DNA from: an uncultured Megasphaera sp.
GTDB taxonomy: Bacteria > Bacillota > Negativicutes > Veillonellales > Megasphaeraceae
DNA length: 38,195 nucleotides
NCBI GenBank assembly: GCA_900554215.1
Contig: USGG01000014.1
Coordinates: 1 to 38,195, forward strand
Direction of reading: 5' to 3'
Shown: piece after piece, positions 1 through 7,871 of the stretch
Position numbering within the stretch: the first letter of the stretch is position 1
Layout of the letters: each line of letters opens with the position of its first letter
The notes under the pieces: generated by a model
Databases searched by the model: none
Told to the model about the DNA's origin: nothing
What the model saw: only the letters and a program-made list of their open reading frames with translations
Made by a program: the position numbers and the translations under genes

Positions 1-1
1 G

Positions 2-94
2 ATGGAAGTGGCCGACGCCGTGCCCGGCGTGATCCGGCGCATGGAGGAAGAAATGGCAGTGCCGCTGCTGCAGGCGCCGATGATCTTGGATTAA
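2..94 (+). CDS. 3' end of an unidentified upstream gene (partial)
   Basis: An open frame enters from the left edge and stops with TAA one base before the next start codon. The last 30 residues are acidic and hydrophobic and end in VPLLQAPMILD. That is too little to name the protein. The one-base gap to the metallo-beta-lactamase gene suggests co-transcription and perhaps translational coupling. The general shape is reminiscent of the C-terminus of family A DNA polymerases, but I cannot support that identification. Confidence 0.5.
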   Translation: MEVADAVPGVIRRMEEEMAVPLLQAPMILD

Positions 95-95
95 G

Positions 96-1001
96 ATGAA
101 AGGGCGCGCGGCAGCGCTGCGGACGGCTCTTGCCGGTTGTTGTTGTATTATCCTGCTGGCGGCGTGCCTTCTCTTTGCGGCATGCTGCGGACGGGGAGCG
201 GGCACAGAGGCGGAGCAGCTGCAAGTCCATTTCCTAGACGCCGACCAGGCCGACGCGGCCTTGCTGCAGTACAAGGGACAACATATGCTCGTCGATACGG
301 GCGACGCAGACGGCAGGCCTGCTTTGGTACAGAAGCTCAAGGAAAAGGGCGTTCAGACGCTGGACGTCGTGCTGATAAGCCATCCGCACGGCGACCATAT
401 GGGCGGCATGGCCGCCTTGTTCGACCAGTTTCACATCAAACAAATATACGACAACGGGCAAGAATCCCGCACGGCGATGTACAAGAATTACGTCAAGAAC
501 ATCGCGCGTAAGAAGATTTCCTATAAAGCCTTAAAAGGGGGAGACAAGATTGTTTTTGCCGGCGACGTCGTGTGCCATGTCCTGTGGCCGTCGGCAGAAG
601 GGGCGGCAGCGATGGCTGTATCGGAAAGCGGCCGGACCAATAACCAGTCTGTTGTCTGCAAGGTATCCTTCGGCAGCTTTTCCGTCTTGTTTACGGGAGA
701 CGCGCAGCGGGAAGCAGAGGAACAGCTGCTCCGCCAGGGCCGGCGAAACGACCTGAAGGCGACGGTGCTCAAGGCCGGCCATCATGGTAGCAGGACCTCT
801 TCCAGCCCGGCGTTTCTCGAGGCTGTGAGGCCGGAAGCCGCCGTCATTTCCTGCGGCGCCGGCAATTCCTATGGATTTCCCCATGCCGCCGTTTTGACAG
901 CGCTCAAAAAGCAAAGGGCAGACGTATACCGGACGGACCGGGACGGTACGATATCCGTCGTCAGCGACGGCCAGGGATATACCATAACAAAGGAGCGATA
1001 A
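96..1001 (+). CDS. ComEC/Rec2-like metallo-beta-lactamase-fold lipoprotein
   Basis: The 301-residue protein has an N-terminal hydrophobic segment (about residues 8-30) containing Cys-rich lipobox-like motifs (LLAAC, LFAAC), so it is probably an exported lipoprotein. The rest is a metallo-beta-lactamase fold of the ComEC C-terminal type. VHFLDADQADAALLQ corresponds to the usual FLDVGQGDA start. HPHGDHMGG is the HxHxDH metal motif, FTGDA gives the bridging Asp, and KAGHHGSRTSSS is the distal His region. Family members are hydrolases, and in ComEC the domain is thought to degrade the non-transforming DNA strand. The substrate here is unknown. The gene is followed two bases later by a DUF3006 gene, a common pairing for these stand-alone proteins. 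The start lies one base after the upstream stop and no strong ribosome-binding site precedes it, consistent with coupling. Confidence 0.88.
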   Translation: MKGRAAALRTALAGCCCIILLAACLLFAACCGRGAGTEAEQLQVHFLDADQADAALLQYKGQHMLVDTGDADGRPALVQKLKEKGVQTLDVVLISHPHGDHMGGMAALFDQFHIKQIYDNGQESRTAMYKNYVKNIARKKISYKALKGGDKIVFAGDVVCHVLWPSAEGAAAMAVSESGRTNNQSVVCKVSFGSFSVLFTGDAQREAEEQLLRQGRRNDLKATVLKAGHHGSRTSSSPAFLEAVRPEAAVISCGAGNSYGFPHAAVLTALKKQRADVYRTDRDGTISVVSDGQGYTITKER

Positions 1002-1002
1002 T

Positions 1003-1218
1003 ATGAAGACGCTTATCGGCAGCGTCGACCGCATTACCGGGACGACGGCCTATATCATACTGAACGACGATGAACATGTCCTGCAGATTCCGGCGGAGCT
1101 GCTGCCGGACGGCGCAGCAGAGGGCATGGCCTATACGATCACCATCGAGCGCAACGGCGCGGAAGAACGGCGGCTGCGCGATGAAATCGCGGCGCTGCGG
1201 AAGGCCTTGAAGGATTAG
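1003..1218 (+). CDS. DUF3006 family small protein
   Basis: This 71-residue protein begins MKTLIGSVDRITGTTAYIIL and continues with a short beta-rich segment and an EDGE-like stretch (NDDEHVLQIPAELLPDGAAEG). That is the usual pattern of DUF3006, a small fold found next to ComEC-like metallo-beta-lactamase proteins. The C-terminal 20 residues form a charged helix. The ribosome-binding site AAAGGAG sits inside the end of the preceding gene, whose stop is two bases upstream, so the two form an operon. Its biochemical role is not known. Linkage suggests an accessory or substrate-binding partner of the hydrolase. Confidence 0.8.
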   Translation: MKTLIGSVDRITGTTAYIILNDDEHVLQIPAELLPDGAAEGMAYTITIERNGAEERRLRDEIAALRKALKD

Positions 1219-1272
1219 CGAAAATACGAATAGGAATTTTGCCACAAAAAGATATTATCCGGCAGCGACATG

Positions 1273-1281
1273 TGATATAAT
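1273..1281 (+). promoter_or_regulatory. Extended -10 promoter for the amidase gene
   Basis: TGATATAAT is a perfect extended -10 element (TGnTATAAT) in the gap before the amidase gene. No good -35 hexamer lies 16-18 bases upstream, as is common for extended -10 promoters. Transcription would start near 1288, about 27 bases before the start codon. Confidence 0.6.
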
Positions 1282-1314
1282 AAACAGGTCAATTTTTTCA
1301 AAGGAGAGATATAC

Positions 1315-2454
1315 GTGATGAAGAAACTTTTTATACTTCCGCTCCTGATGCTCCTGTGCCTGATTCCCATGCTGCCGGCGCAGGCTGCTTCTAAGGCGGA
1401 AATCACCAGCGTCCGCACGGCGACCCGCAACGACGCCAACGTTCCTTTTGTACGAACCGTATTGGAATTGGACAGCAAGGTCACGCCGCGCCTCTTTATC
1501 GATAAGGACGGGAAATATGTCACCGTGACGCTGCCGAACGCCAAGATTGCTAAAAACGTAGAAAAGAAGTACAATGCGGACCGCAACGTCGTGTCCCGCA
1601 TCAGCTTGTCTCAGCGTTCGTCCGGTACAGATGTCAACATCAAGGTCCCCAGGGCCGTGACCAAGAGCGACGTCAATGTCTTTACCCTGCCGGGAACGGA
1701 CAAGGCTAAAAAGGAATGCCGCGTCGTCATCGACGTCAACGACAAATCGGGCAAGGTCAAGCAGTGGATGCACTGGAACGACGCTAAGATCGGCATTGAC
1801 AATACGTCCCTCAGCTCGACCTATTCCGTCAAGGTGCCGTTGTACAGCAGCAGCCGTTCATACAAGCTGACCAAGGGCTTAAAGGATAAGGTCATCTGCA
1901 TCGATCCGGGCCACGGCGGTACCGATGTCGGCGCAATCGGCAAGATCTCTCAGGAAAAGAATATCACCCTGGCGATTTCCAAGAAGATCGCCGATTTGCT
2001 GAATGATGCTGGCGCGAAGGTCATCATGACCCGCACGACCGACGTCGACGTATATGCTCCGTACGATGCCGCAGCAGAAGAGCTGCAGGCCCGCTGCAAT
2101 ATTGCCAATGCGGCAAAGGCCGACGCCTTCGTATCGGTTCACATCGACTCCTTCTCTTCGGCCGACGCCCGCGGCGTGACGGCGTATTACAACAGCAAGA
2201 CGCCTCATGATTACAGCCTGGCCAAGTACATCCACAATCAGAACATGCAGGCGACGGAGTTCCCCGACAGAGGCACGCGGACGGCTAATTTCTACGTGCT
2301 GCTCCATACGAATATGCCGGCCGTCCTTTTGGAATTGGGCTTCATTTCCAACCCGACGGAAGAACGGGCCCTCAATTCGGAAAAACAGCAGCAGAATTTT
2401 GCCGAAAGCATCGTCAAAGGACTGGCCGATTATTTCAACCATAACGGCAGATAA
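1315..2454 (+). CDS. N-acetylmuramoyl-L-alanine amidase with AMIN domain (Amidase_3)
   Basis: The 379-residue exported protein cleaves the bond between N-acetylmuramic acid and the stem peptide of peptidoglycan. Residues 1-25 are a signal peptide ending in PAQAAS. Residues of about 27-130 form an AMIN domain, which targets such enzymes to the cell wall or septum. The catalytic Amidase_3 domain begins near residue 193 with VICIDPGHGGTDVGA and contains the expected zinc ligands and acids: His in DPGHGG, Glu in QEKN, His in SVHID and Glu in LELGFISN. AAGGAGA lies seven bases before GTG 1315; ATG 1318 in the same frame is equally plausible. The gene appears monocistronic. The family includes AmiC/CwlD-type enzymes, and the exact role (division or turnover) cannot be told from sequence. 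Confidence 0.93.
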   Translation: MMKKLFILPLLMLLCLIPMLPAQAASKAEITSVRTATRNDANVPFVRTVLELDSKVTPRLFIDKDGKYVTVTLPNAKIAKNVEKKYNADRNVVSRISLSQRSSGTDVNIKVPRAVTKSDVNVFTLPGTDKAKKECRVVIDVNDKSGKVKQWMHWNDAKIGIDNTSLSSTYSVKVPLYSSSRSYKLTKGLKDKVICIDPGHGGTDVGAIGKISQEKNITLAISKKIADLLNDAGAKVIMTRTTDVDVYAPYDAAAEELQARCNIANAAKADAFVSVHIDSFSSADARGVTAYYNSKTPHDYSLAKYIHNQNMQATEFPDRGTRTANFYVLLHTNMPAVLLELGFISNPTEERALNSEKQQQNFAESIVKGLADYFNHNGR

Positions 2455-2495
2455 AGAGGTCTGGAAAAAATAGCTGTAAATCTTGAAAAATTCTA

Positions 2496-2524
2496 TTGAC
2501 AGTTTACCGGCTGTCATGTATACT
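2496..2524 (+). promoter_or_regulatory. Consensus promoter of the rplU-prp-rpmA operon
   Basis: TTGACA (2496-2501) and TATACT (2519-2524) are separated by 17 bases, a near-perfect vegetative promoter. Transcription should start near 2531, giving a leader of about 100 bases before rplU. Confidence 0.85.
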
Positions 2525-2530
2525 GGAAAA

Positions 2531-2614
2531 GTCGTAGCATAAGTGGCTAGGATAAGCCGCATGGAGAGGCTCGTAAGTCCCTGCAAAGGGCGCCGTATTC
2601 AGCGAGTATATGTA
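2531..2614 (+). promoter_or_regulatory. Structured 5' leader, probable L21 leader element
   Basis: The untranslated stretch between the promoter and rplU can fold into small hairpins: GTGGCT/AGCCGC around 2543-2559 and CCCT/AGGG around 2579-2590. Firmicute rplU operons commonly carry a conserved L21 leader thought to bind L21 for feedback control. Position and structure fit, but I cannot confirm a covariance-model match by eye. Confidence 0.45.
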
Positions 2615-2630
2615 TGAGGAGGTGTCACTC

Positions 2631-2942
2631 ATGTACGCTATTATTAAAACGGGCGGAAAACAGTATCGCGTTCAGGAAGGCGACAGCATTTTTGTCGAAA
2701 AACTGGCTGCTGATGTTGATTCCGAAGTAGTATTCGACCAGGTTTTGGCAGTCGTAAACGACGGAGACGTTAAAGTAGGCGCTCCCGTAGTTGAAGGCGC
2801 TAAAGTTACTGCGAAAGTATTGGAACAGGGCAAACAGAAGAAAATCCGTATTTTCAAATACAAAGCTAAATCCAACTACCGTCGCCGTATGGGTCATCGT
2901 CAGCCTTACACAAAGGTTACGATTGAAAAAATCGAAGGCTAA
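2631..2942 (+). CDS. rplU: 50S ribosomal protein L21
   Basis: The 103-residue protein starts MYAIIKTGGKQYRVQEGD, the L21 signature, and has the conserved basic C-terminal region KKIRIFKYKAKSNYRRRMGHRQPYTKVTI that contacts 23S rRNA. An in-frame ATG lies 21 bases upstream, but GAGGAGGTG sits inside that extension and is correctly spaced from 2631, so 2631 is the start. The stop codon overlaps the start of prp (TAATG), indicating translational coupling. Confidence 0.97.
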   Translation: MYAIIKTGGKQYRVQEGDSIFVEKLAADVDSEVVFDQVLAVVNDGDVKVGAPVVEGAKVTAKVLEQGKQKKIRIFKYKAKSNYRRRMGHRQPYTKVTIEKIEG

Positions 2943-3250
2943 TGATTACGATTACATTGCAGCGTGATAAGGAGAAGCGTATTACGGGGTTCGATATATC
3001 CGGTCATGCCGGGTACGGCGAAGCCGGAAGCGATATCGTATGCGCGGCCGTATCGGCACTGGCACAGTCGGCATTATTGGGTCTGCTTGACTACGATGCT
3101 CAGCATGTGCAGTACGACGTAGGAGAAGGCTCTTTATCCGTTCATGTGATGAAAGACGGCGTCGCGCCGCAGGCTATCCTGCGCGCGATGGAATTAGGCT
3201 TAACAGAAATAAGCAAGCAATACAGCGAGTATGTAATACTCCATTCATAG
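2942..3250 (+). CDS. prp: Ribosomal-processing cysteine protease Prp
   Basis: The 102-residue protein carries the Prp motif GHAGYGEAGSDIVCAAVSAL, with the catalytic His of GHAGY (near residue 22) and Cys of DIVCAA (near residue 34). Prp removes the N-terminal extension of ribosomal protein L27 in Firmicutes and relatives. The gene lies, as is typical, between rplU and rpmA, and its start overlaps the rplU stop by one base. The L27 encoded next has the matching cleavable extension, so the pair is functionally consistent. Confidence 0.95.
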   Translation: MITITLQRDKEKRITGFDISGHAGYGEAGSDIVCAAVSALAQSALLGLLDYDAQHVQYDVGEGSLSVHVMKDGVAPQAILRAMELGLTEISKQYSEYVILHS

Positions 3251-3269
3251 ACGTCAGGAGGTGGACGGG

Positions 3270-3560
3270 ATGTTCAATTTTAATTTGCAGCTGTTCGCTC
3301 ACAAAAAAGGTACCGGCTCCACGCGTAACGGTCGTGACAGCGAATCCAAACGCCTTGGCGTAAAATGCCATGACGGCGTTCTCGTAAAAGCCGGCAACAT
3401 TATCGTTCGTCAGCGCGGCACGCATTTCCATCCGGGCACTAACGTAGGTATCGGTAAAGACGATACGTTATTTGCTACGGCTGCCGGCAAAGTCGCTTTT
3501 GAACGCTCCGGCAAGTACAACCGTAAGGTAAGCGTATACCCGGTTGAAGCTGAAGCTTAA
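3270..3560 (+). CDS. rpmA: 50S ribosomal protein L27 with Prp-cleavable N-terminal extension
   Basis: The 96-residue protein begins MFNFNLQLFAHKKGTGSTRN. The first ten residues match the extension found in Firmicute L27, and Prp is expected to cut after LFA to leave HKKG at the mature N-terminus that reaches the peptidyl-transferase centre. A GTG at 3261 is part of the Shine-Dalgarno AGGAGGTG, so ATG 3270 is the start. A strong terminator follows, ending the operon. Confidence 0.97.
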   Translation: MFNFNLQLFAHKKGTGSTRNGRDSESKRLGVKCHDGVLVKAGNIIVRQRGTHFHPGTNVGIGKDDTLFATAAGKVAFERSGKYNRKVSVYPVEAEA

Positions 3561-3570
3561 GTATGAGTAT

Positions 3571-3604
3571 AAAAAATCCTGCAGCATGGCTGCGGGATTT
3601 TTTT
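3571..3604 (+). terminator. Intrinsic terminator after rpmA
   Basis: AAATCCTGCAGC and GCTGCGGGATTT form a 12-bp stem (one G.U pair) with an ATG loop, followed by a T run to 3604. Confidence 0.9.
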
Positions 3605-3658
3605 GTATTCTGAATCTGTTATGACACGCAATAACTGAATTATTTAGGAGGAAACAGT

Positions 3659-4048
3659 ATGCGCATATATGTAAATGGAGAAGAACGGAATTTGCATGTG
3701 TACGACAAAATTGCCGGCGTAGATTACGCCAAAAACGTCATCTGTGCCCAGGACCGTCTGGATACGGACGACTTCGGCGCATTTACGATGACTGAGGAAG
3801 AATTTGAATACTGGCGCAAGCTTCTCGTCACCTTGCAGGATTCGGAAGATATCCGCTTTGCCATTAAGGATCTGGTCGATGAAGAAGAATTAAGCGACTA
3901 TGTTTACGAAGAAACGAAATACGTCACCCAGACGCAGCAAATTATTGAAGTAGAAAACCTGAGTCTTAAAGATCTCCAAAAAGCCCTGACGGAAAAGAAT
4001 ACAGATTGGCTGAAGGAAAACGGCTTCGTCAAGACCTTGGAAAAATAA
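3659..4048 (+). CDS. Hypothetical acidic protein, unrecognised
   Basis: This 129-residue soluble protein has no signal peptide or membrane segment. It starts with a short beta-type segment (MRIYVNGEERNLHVYDK), has an acidic middle (TMTEEEFEYWRK and DLVDEEELSDYVYEE) and ends in a helical region with DLQKALTEKNTDWLKENG. TTAGGAGGA before ATG 3659 is a strong ribosome-binding site, and codon use matches the neighbouring housekeeping genes, so it is very probably expressed. It stands alone between the rpmA terminator and its own terminator. I do not recognise the family. It borders the CRISPR locus, but it lacks Cas or anti-CRISPR features I could name. Confidence 0.8.
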   Translation: MRIYVNGEERNLHVYDKIAGVDYAKNVICAQDRLDTDDFGAFTMTEEEFEYWRKLLVTLQDSEDIRFAIKDLVDEEELSDYVYEETKYVTQTQQIIEVENLSLKDLQKALTEKNTDWLKENGFVKTLEK

Positions 4049-4116
4049 ATGTTTTTGCAGAGAATAGTACGTATTCCTGAATGGGTTAACTTGCAGTAGA
4101 ATAGGTGTCAAGGAAA

Positions 4117-4167
4117 GGGACTGTCGCATGAAGAATCATTAGCCTCTTCGTGTGACAGTCCCATTTT
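4117..4167 (+). terminator. Long intrinsic terminator after the 129-aa gene
   Basis: GGGACTGTCGCATGAAGA (4117-4134) pairs with TCTTCGTGTGACAGTCCC (4145-4162), with two G.U pairs and a 10-base loop, followed by ATTTTTATTTTT. Confidence 0.85.
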
Positions 4168-4177
4168 TATTTTTAAA

Positions 4178-4245
4178 TGCATTGCAGCTCAAAAGCTCCG
4201 CAGCAGAATATATCTGCCAACGGAGCTTTTGAGCAGTGAATGCAT
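4178..4245. repeat. Large hairpin upstream of the CRISPR locus, plus a second smaller one
   Basis: GCTCAAAAGCTCCG (4187-4200) and CGGAGCTTTTGAGC (4221-4234) are a perfect 14-bp inverted repeat. A nested GCAGA/TCTGC stem lies inside, and the arms extend imperfectly to ATGCA on both flanks. No T run follows, so it is not an ordinary terminator. A second perfect 8-bp hairpin (ATTATGCT, AGCATAAT) lies at 4271-4288. The function of both is unknown. Confidence 0.55.
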
Positions 4246-4341
4246 CACTAATAAATTATTTCAATCCACAATTATGCTTCAGCATAATGGCTATCTTATT
4301 ATAACAAATAAATTGAAATCTTTGAATTTTCCCGTATAGTA

Positions 4342-4370
4342 TTGACTGTTCTTTTTGCATATATTAAAAT
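4342..4370 (+). promoter_or_regulatory. Candidate distal promoter P1 for a long tracrRNA
   Basis: TTGACT (4342-4347) and TAAAAT (4365-4370) are 17 bases apart. The predicted start near 4377 lies inside an inverted repeat (4361-4376 with 4385-4400, 16 bp with one G.U pair). A transcript from here to the tracrRNA terminator would be about 185 nt. Confidence 0.45.
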
Positions 4371-4418
4371 TTAATTAACTAATAAATTGAATTTTAATAT
4401 AAACAGCTTTTGATGGCA

Positions 4419-4447
4419 TTGACGTTAGGTCTTATCTATTGTATACT
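4419..4447 (+). promoter_or_regulatory. Promoter P2 of the tracrRNA
   Basis: TTGACG (4419-4424) and TATACT (4442-4447) have the ideal 17-base spacing. The predicted start at about 4454 lies six bases before the anti-repeat, which is the expected position for a type II tracrRNA promoter. Confidence 0.8.
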
Positions 4448-4453
4448 ATAAAT

Positions 4454-4561
4454 GTAGTAATTATATCTTGGCGAGAGATATTAGGTTATTACAATAAGGT
4501 CCAACGTAGTTGGTACCGCAAAGCTCTAACGGTATGCCTTTTGGCATACCGTTATCTTTTT
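4454..4561 (+). ncRNA. tracrRNA of the type II-C CRISPR system
   Basis: Positions 4460-4495 are a 36-nt anti-repeat aligned end to end with the CRISPR repeat of the array. Thirty of 36 bases are identical to the + strand of the repeat, so they pair perfectly with crRNA read from the - strand. Four of the six differences (positions 7, 11, 30 and 36) become G.U pairs, and only positions 27-28 are mismatched, giving a two-base internal loop. After the anti-repeat come ACAATAAGG, a CCAAC/GTTGG hairpin (4501-4513), CCGCAAAGCTCT, and a terminal hairpin AACGGTATGCC/GGCATACCGTT (4528-4553) ending in T5. The order and several short motifs closely resemble the Neisseria meningitidis tracrRNA. It would guide RNase III processing of crRNA and loading of Cas9. 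Confidence 0.92.
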
Positions 4562-4595
4562 ATACAGACTTATTTTAGAGACAGGGAGTGATCAT

Positions 4596-7500
4596 ATGAA
4601 TTATGTATTAGGCTTAGATATTGGGATTACATCCGTGGGGTGGGCTGTCTTGGAATTAGATACACACGATGAACCCATACGTATTGTCGATTTAAACTCC
4701 CGCATCTTTGAAAAAGCAGAAGTGCCGAAGACGGGGGAATCCTTGGCTGCGCCGCGGCGGATGGCGCGCAGTGCTCGTCGGCTGACAAGACGGCGTCGGT
4801 TTCGGCTTCATCGCGTGAGGCGATATTTGATTCGAAATCGTATACTTGATGCGCGACAGGTTGAAGAGTTGTATGTTGATTCGATAGGAAAAACAGATAT
4901 TTACGAACTGCGGTATCAAGCATTAAGCCAACAAGTTTCCAATTCAGATTGGGCCAGACTGCTGATTTTCTTTGCTAAGCACCGCGGTTTCAAATCCAAT
5001 CGGAAACATATCAGCGACAGCGGCGATGAAGGCCAGATGCTGAATGCTATTACGGAAAATCAAGAGATTCTGAACAACTATCGCACCGTTGGCGAAATGC
5101 TGTATAAAAACGAAAAATTTAAAGCCTGTAAACGAAATAAAGGCGGTTCTTATGCATTTACTGTCAGCCGGGATATGCTGGCTGATGAAATTCATGCCTT
5201 GTTTGACGTACAGCGGAGTCTAGGACAAGCCTATGCGTCAGAGAAATTAGAAGAAGAATATATGGAGCTATTTTCAGCACAGCGCAATTTTGATGAAGGT
5301 CCCGGTATGAATAGTCCATACAGCGGCAATCAAATTGAAAAAATGATTGGCTGTTGCACCTTTGAAGACGGTGAAAAACGAGCGCCTAAAGCCAGCTATG
5401 CTTTTATGGCTTTTAATGTATGGCAAAAGATTAATCATCTTCGCGTAACCTGTGAAGGAACATATCGCTCTTTATCACAGGCGGAAAAAGAAACGTTGGC
5501 TGCACTCGCTTGGAAAAAAGAAAATATCACTTTTAAAGATATTCGCAATAAGCTTGGACTGGATGATACAGTTCGCTTTTTAGATGTAAATTATAATTTA
5601 GACAAATATAAAACGGCAGAAGAAGCCGAGAAGAAGGTAAAATTTAGCTGGGTCAAAGAATATCATGCGATTCGCAAAGCTTTGGATAAGGTGAAAAAAG
5701 ACCGTATTTCAGAATTAAGCCATGAGCAGATTGATACCATTGCTTATGCGTTTACTGTCTACAAAAATGATGAAGCCATTAAAAGATATTTGCTGGAACA
5801 TGCTATTGAACCGGCTGATGCTGAAGCTTTATTAGAAAACATATCGGGATTCAGTAAATTTGGCCACTTGTCGGTCAAGGCATGCTATAAGCTGCTGGAG
5901 CCCCTGCAGCAGGGCCATGTATATACCAAAGCCTGTGAAATCGCCGGATACGATCCGCAGAAAAGTAATCAGGAAAATATCAATGATATTCCGAATCCTG
6001 TAGTAAAACGGGCATTGAGTCAGGCTTTGAAAGTTATTAAGGCGATTATCCGGCAATATGGATGCCCCCCCTGTGGAAATTCATATTGAATTAGCCCGCG
6101 AGCTGGCTAAAAGCGCAAAAGAACGGACAGAGCTAGAGAAGGCTATGAAGGACAATCAATCCCGCAACGAAAAAATCAAAACTAAGCTCCATGAGCTGAA
6201 CGTCATGCAGCCGACGGGGTTGGATATTGTCAAGTATAAGTTATACGAACAACAACAGGGCGACTGCGCTTATTCGCAGAAGAAGTTCGATGTGAACCGT
6301 CTGCTTCATGATCCCACCTATGCAGAAGTAGATCACATTATTCCGTATAGCCGTTCTTTTGATGATACGTACCGCAACAAGGTATTGGTATTGACGAAAG
6401 AAAACCGGGACAAAGGCAATCGGACGCCTATGGAATATTTTCAAGATAAGCCGGAACGGAAAGAAGCGTTTATCAACTGGGTAAAGCGTACGATTTCTGA
6501 TGGAAAAAAACGAAATAATTTACTGCGCGTCAATTATTCTGCTGATGCTGAAAAAGAATGGAAAGATAGACATCTGCAGGATACGCAGTATATCAACCGG
6601 TACTTATATAATTATTTGAAACGGCATATTGAATTAAAAGAAGGATATACAGACAGAAAAAGACGCATTATTCCTGTCAACGGTGCTGTGACGGCATATG
6701 TCCGCAAACGGCTGGGTATTTCTAAAATTCGCGAAACCGGAGACTTGCATCATGCTGTGGACGCCGTTATTATTGCCTGCGTGACTCAAGGCGTAGTCAA
6801 TAAGATTTCCCGCTACAGCAAAATAAAAGAGCTGCGGCAGTTCATGACGGCAGACGGTACGGTTGTTGACAAAGAAACAGGAGAAGTACTGCAGACTGCC
6901 AATCCGCGTAAAACGGATCCCTTCCCCGAACCATGGCCGAAATTCCGTCAGGAATTGGAAGCTCGGGTCAGCGACAATCCGGCAGAAGCGATTGCAGCGC
7001 TGGGGCTGCCGACATATAAAGGCATTGTCAATATTTCCGCGCCTTTTGTCTCCCGCATGCCTAACCGTAAGGTTCACGGGCCGGCTCATATGGAAACGAT
7101 ACGCAGCGCTAAAATGCAGCAGGATGGGTATACGATGGTCAAGACAGAATTGACCAATTTGAAATTGAAAGATGGTGAAATTGAAGGGTACTACAATCCT
7201 AGTAGCGACAAAATACTATATGATGCATTGAAACGACGGCTAGAGCAATTTGGCGGCGATGGTAATAAAGCTTTTAAAGATCCTTTTTACAAACCGAAAT
7301 CTGACGGGACGCCTGGACCAGAAGTCAAAAAAGTAAAAATCATGACTAAATCGAGCTTGAATGTAGCGGTAAACCAAGGCAAAGGCGTAGCGGATAATGG
7401 CAGTATGGTCCGCATTGACGTGTTTGGCGTAGAAGAAAAAGGAAAAAATGCATATTATTTTGTACCTATATATGTGGCAGATACGGTAAAAGAGACATTG

Positions 7501-7857
7501 CCGAATAGAGCAGTGACTAGGGGGGAACCATATAATAATTGGAAAATCATGAAAGATGAAGATTTCTTGTTTTCGCTGTATCCCAATGATTTAATTTATA
7601 TAGAATCCCTCAGTCCAGTATCTTTTCATACGGTGAAAGGATGTACGTTAGTTCCGAAGATAGAACGAAAGGAAATGCTTCTTTATTATAGAAAAGCAGG
7701 AATTTCTACGGCCAGTATTACTGTATTGAATCACGATAATACCTATGTAAAAGAAAGCTTGGGTATCAAAACAATTGGCAAATTACAGAAATGTACGGTA
7801 GATATTTTAGGAAACGTACACTATGTACAGAAAGAAAAAAGAGTGGGATTTAAATAA
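4596..7857 (+). pseudogene. cas9: Type II-C Cas9 nuclease, split by a 1-nt frameshift in a C7 run
   Basis: RNA-guided DNA endonuclease. Reading frame one (4596-6089) gives 497 residues and ends just after QYGCPP. Frame two (from 6058) continues with PPVEIHIELARELAKS to 7857. Removing one C from the run 6065-6071 joins them into a 1086-residue protein, the usual II-C size. All catalytic parts are present: RuvC-I GLDIGITSVGWAVL (Asp8), an Arg-rich bridge helix near residues 50-80, RuvC-II EIHIELARE (Glu498 after repair), HNH VDHIIPYSRSF (His580 with Asn603) and RuvC-III HHAVDAVIIA (Asp722). A PAM-interacting C-terminus resembles the Neisseria form. The shift may be a sequencing error, a slippage-prone switch or real inactivation. 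Nothing else in the gene has decayed. No convincing promoter lies between the tracrRNA terminator and the start, so expression may depend on read-through. Confidence 0.93.
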
Positions 7858-7871
7858 AGGCGTGATGTGGA

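Noticed and set aside
4596..6089. Two separate genes for the halves of Cas9 (a split Cas9)
   Set aside because: The break falls inside the RuvC-II core, in a homopolymer. The second frame has no ribosome-binding site and its ATG arises from the shifted frame.
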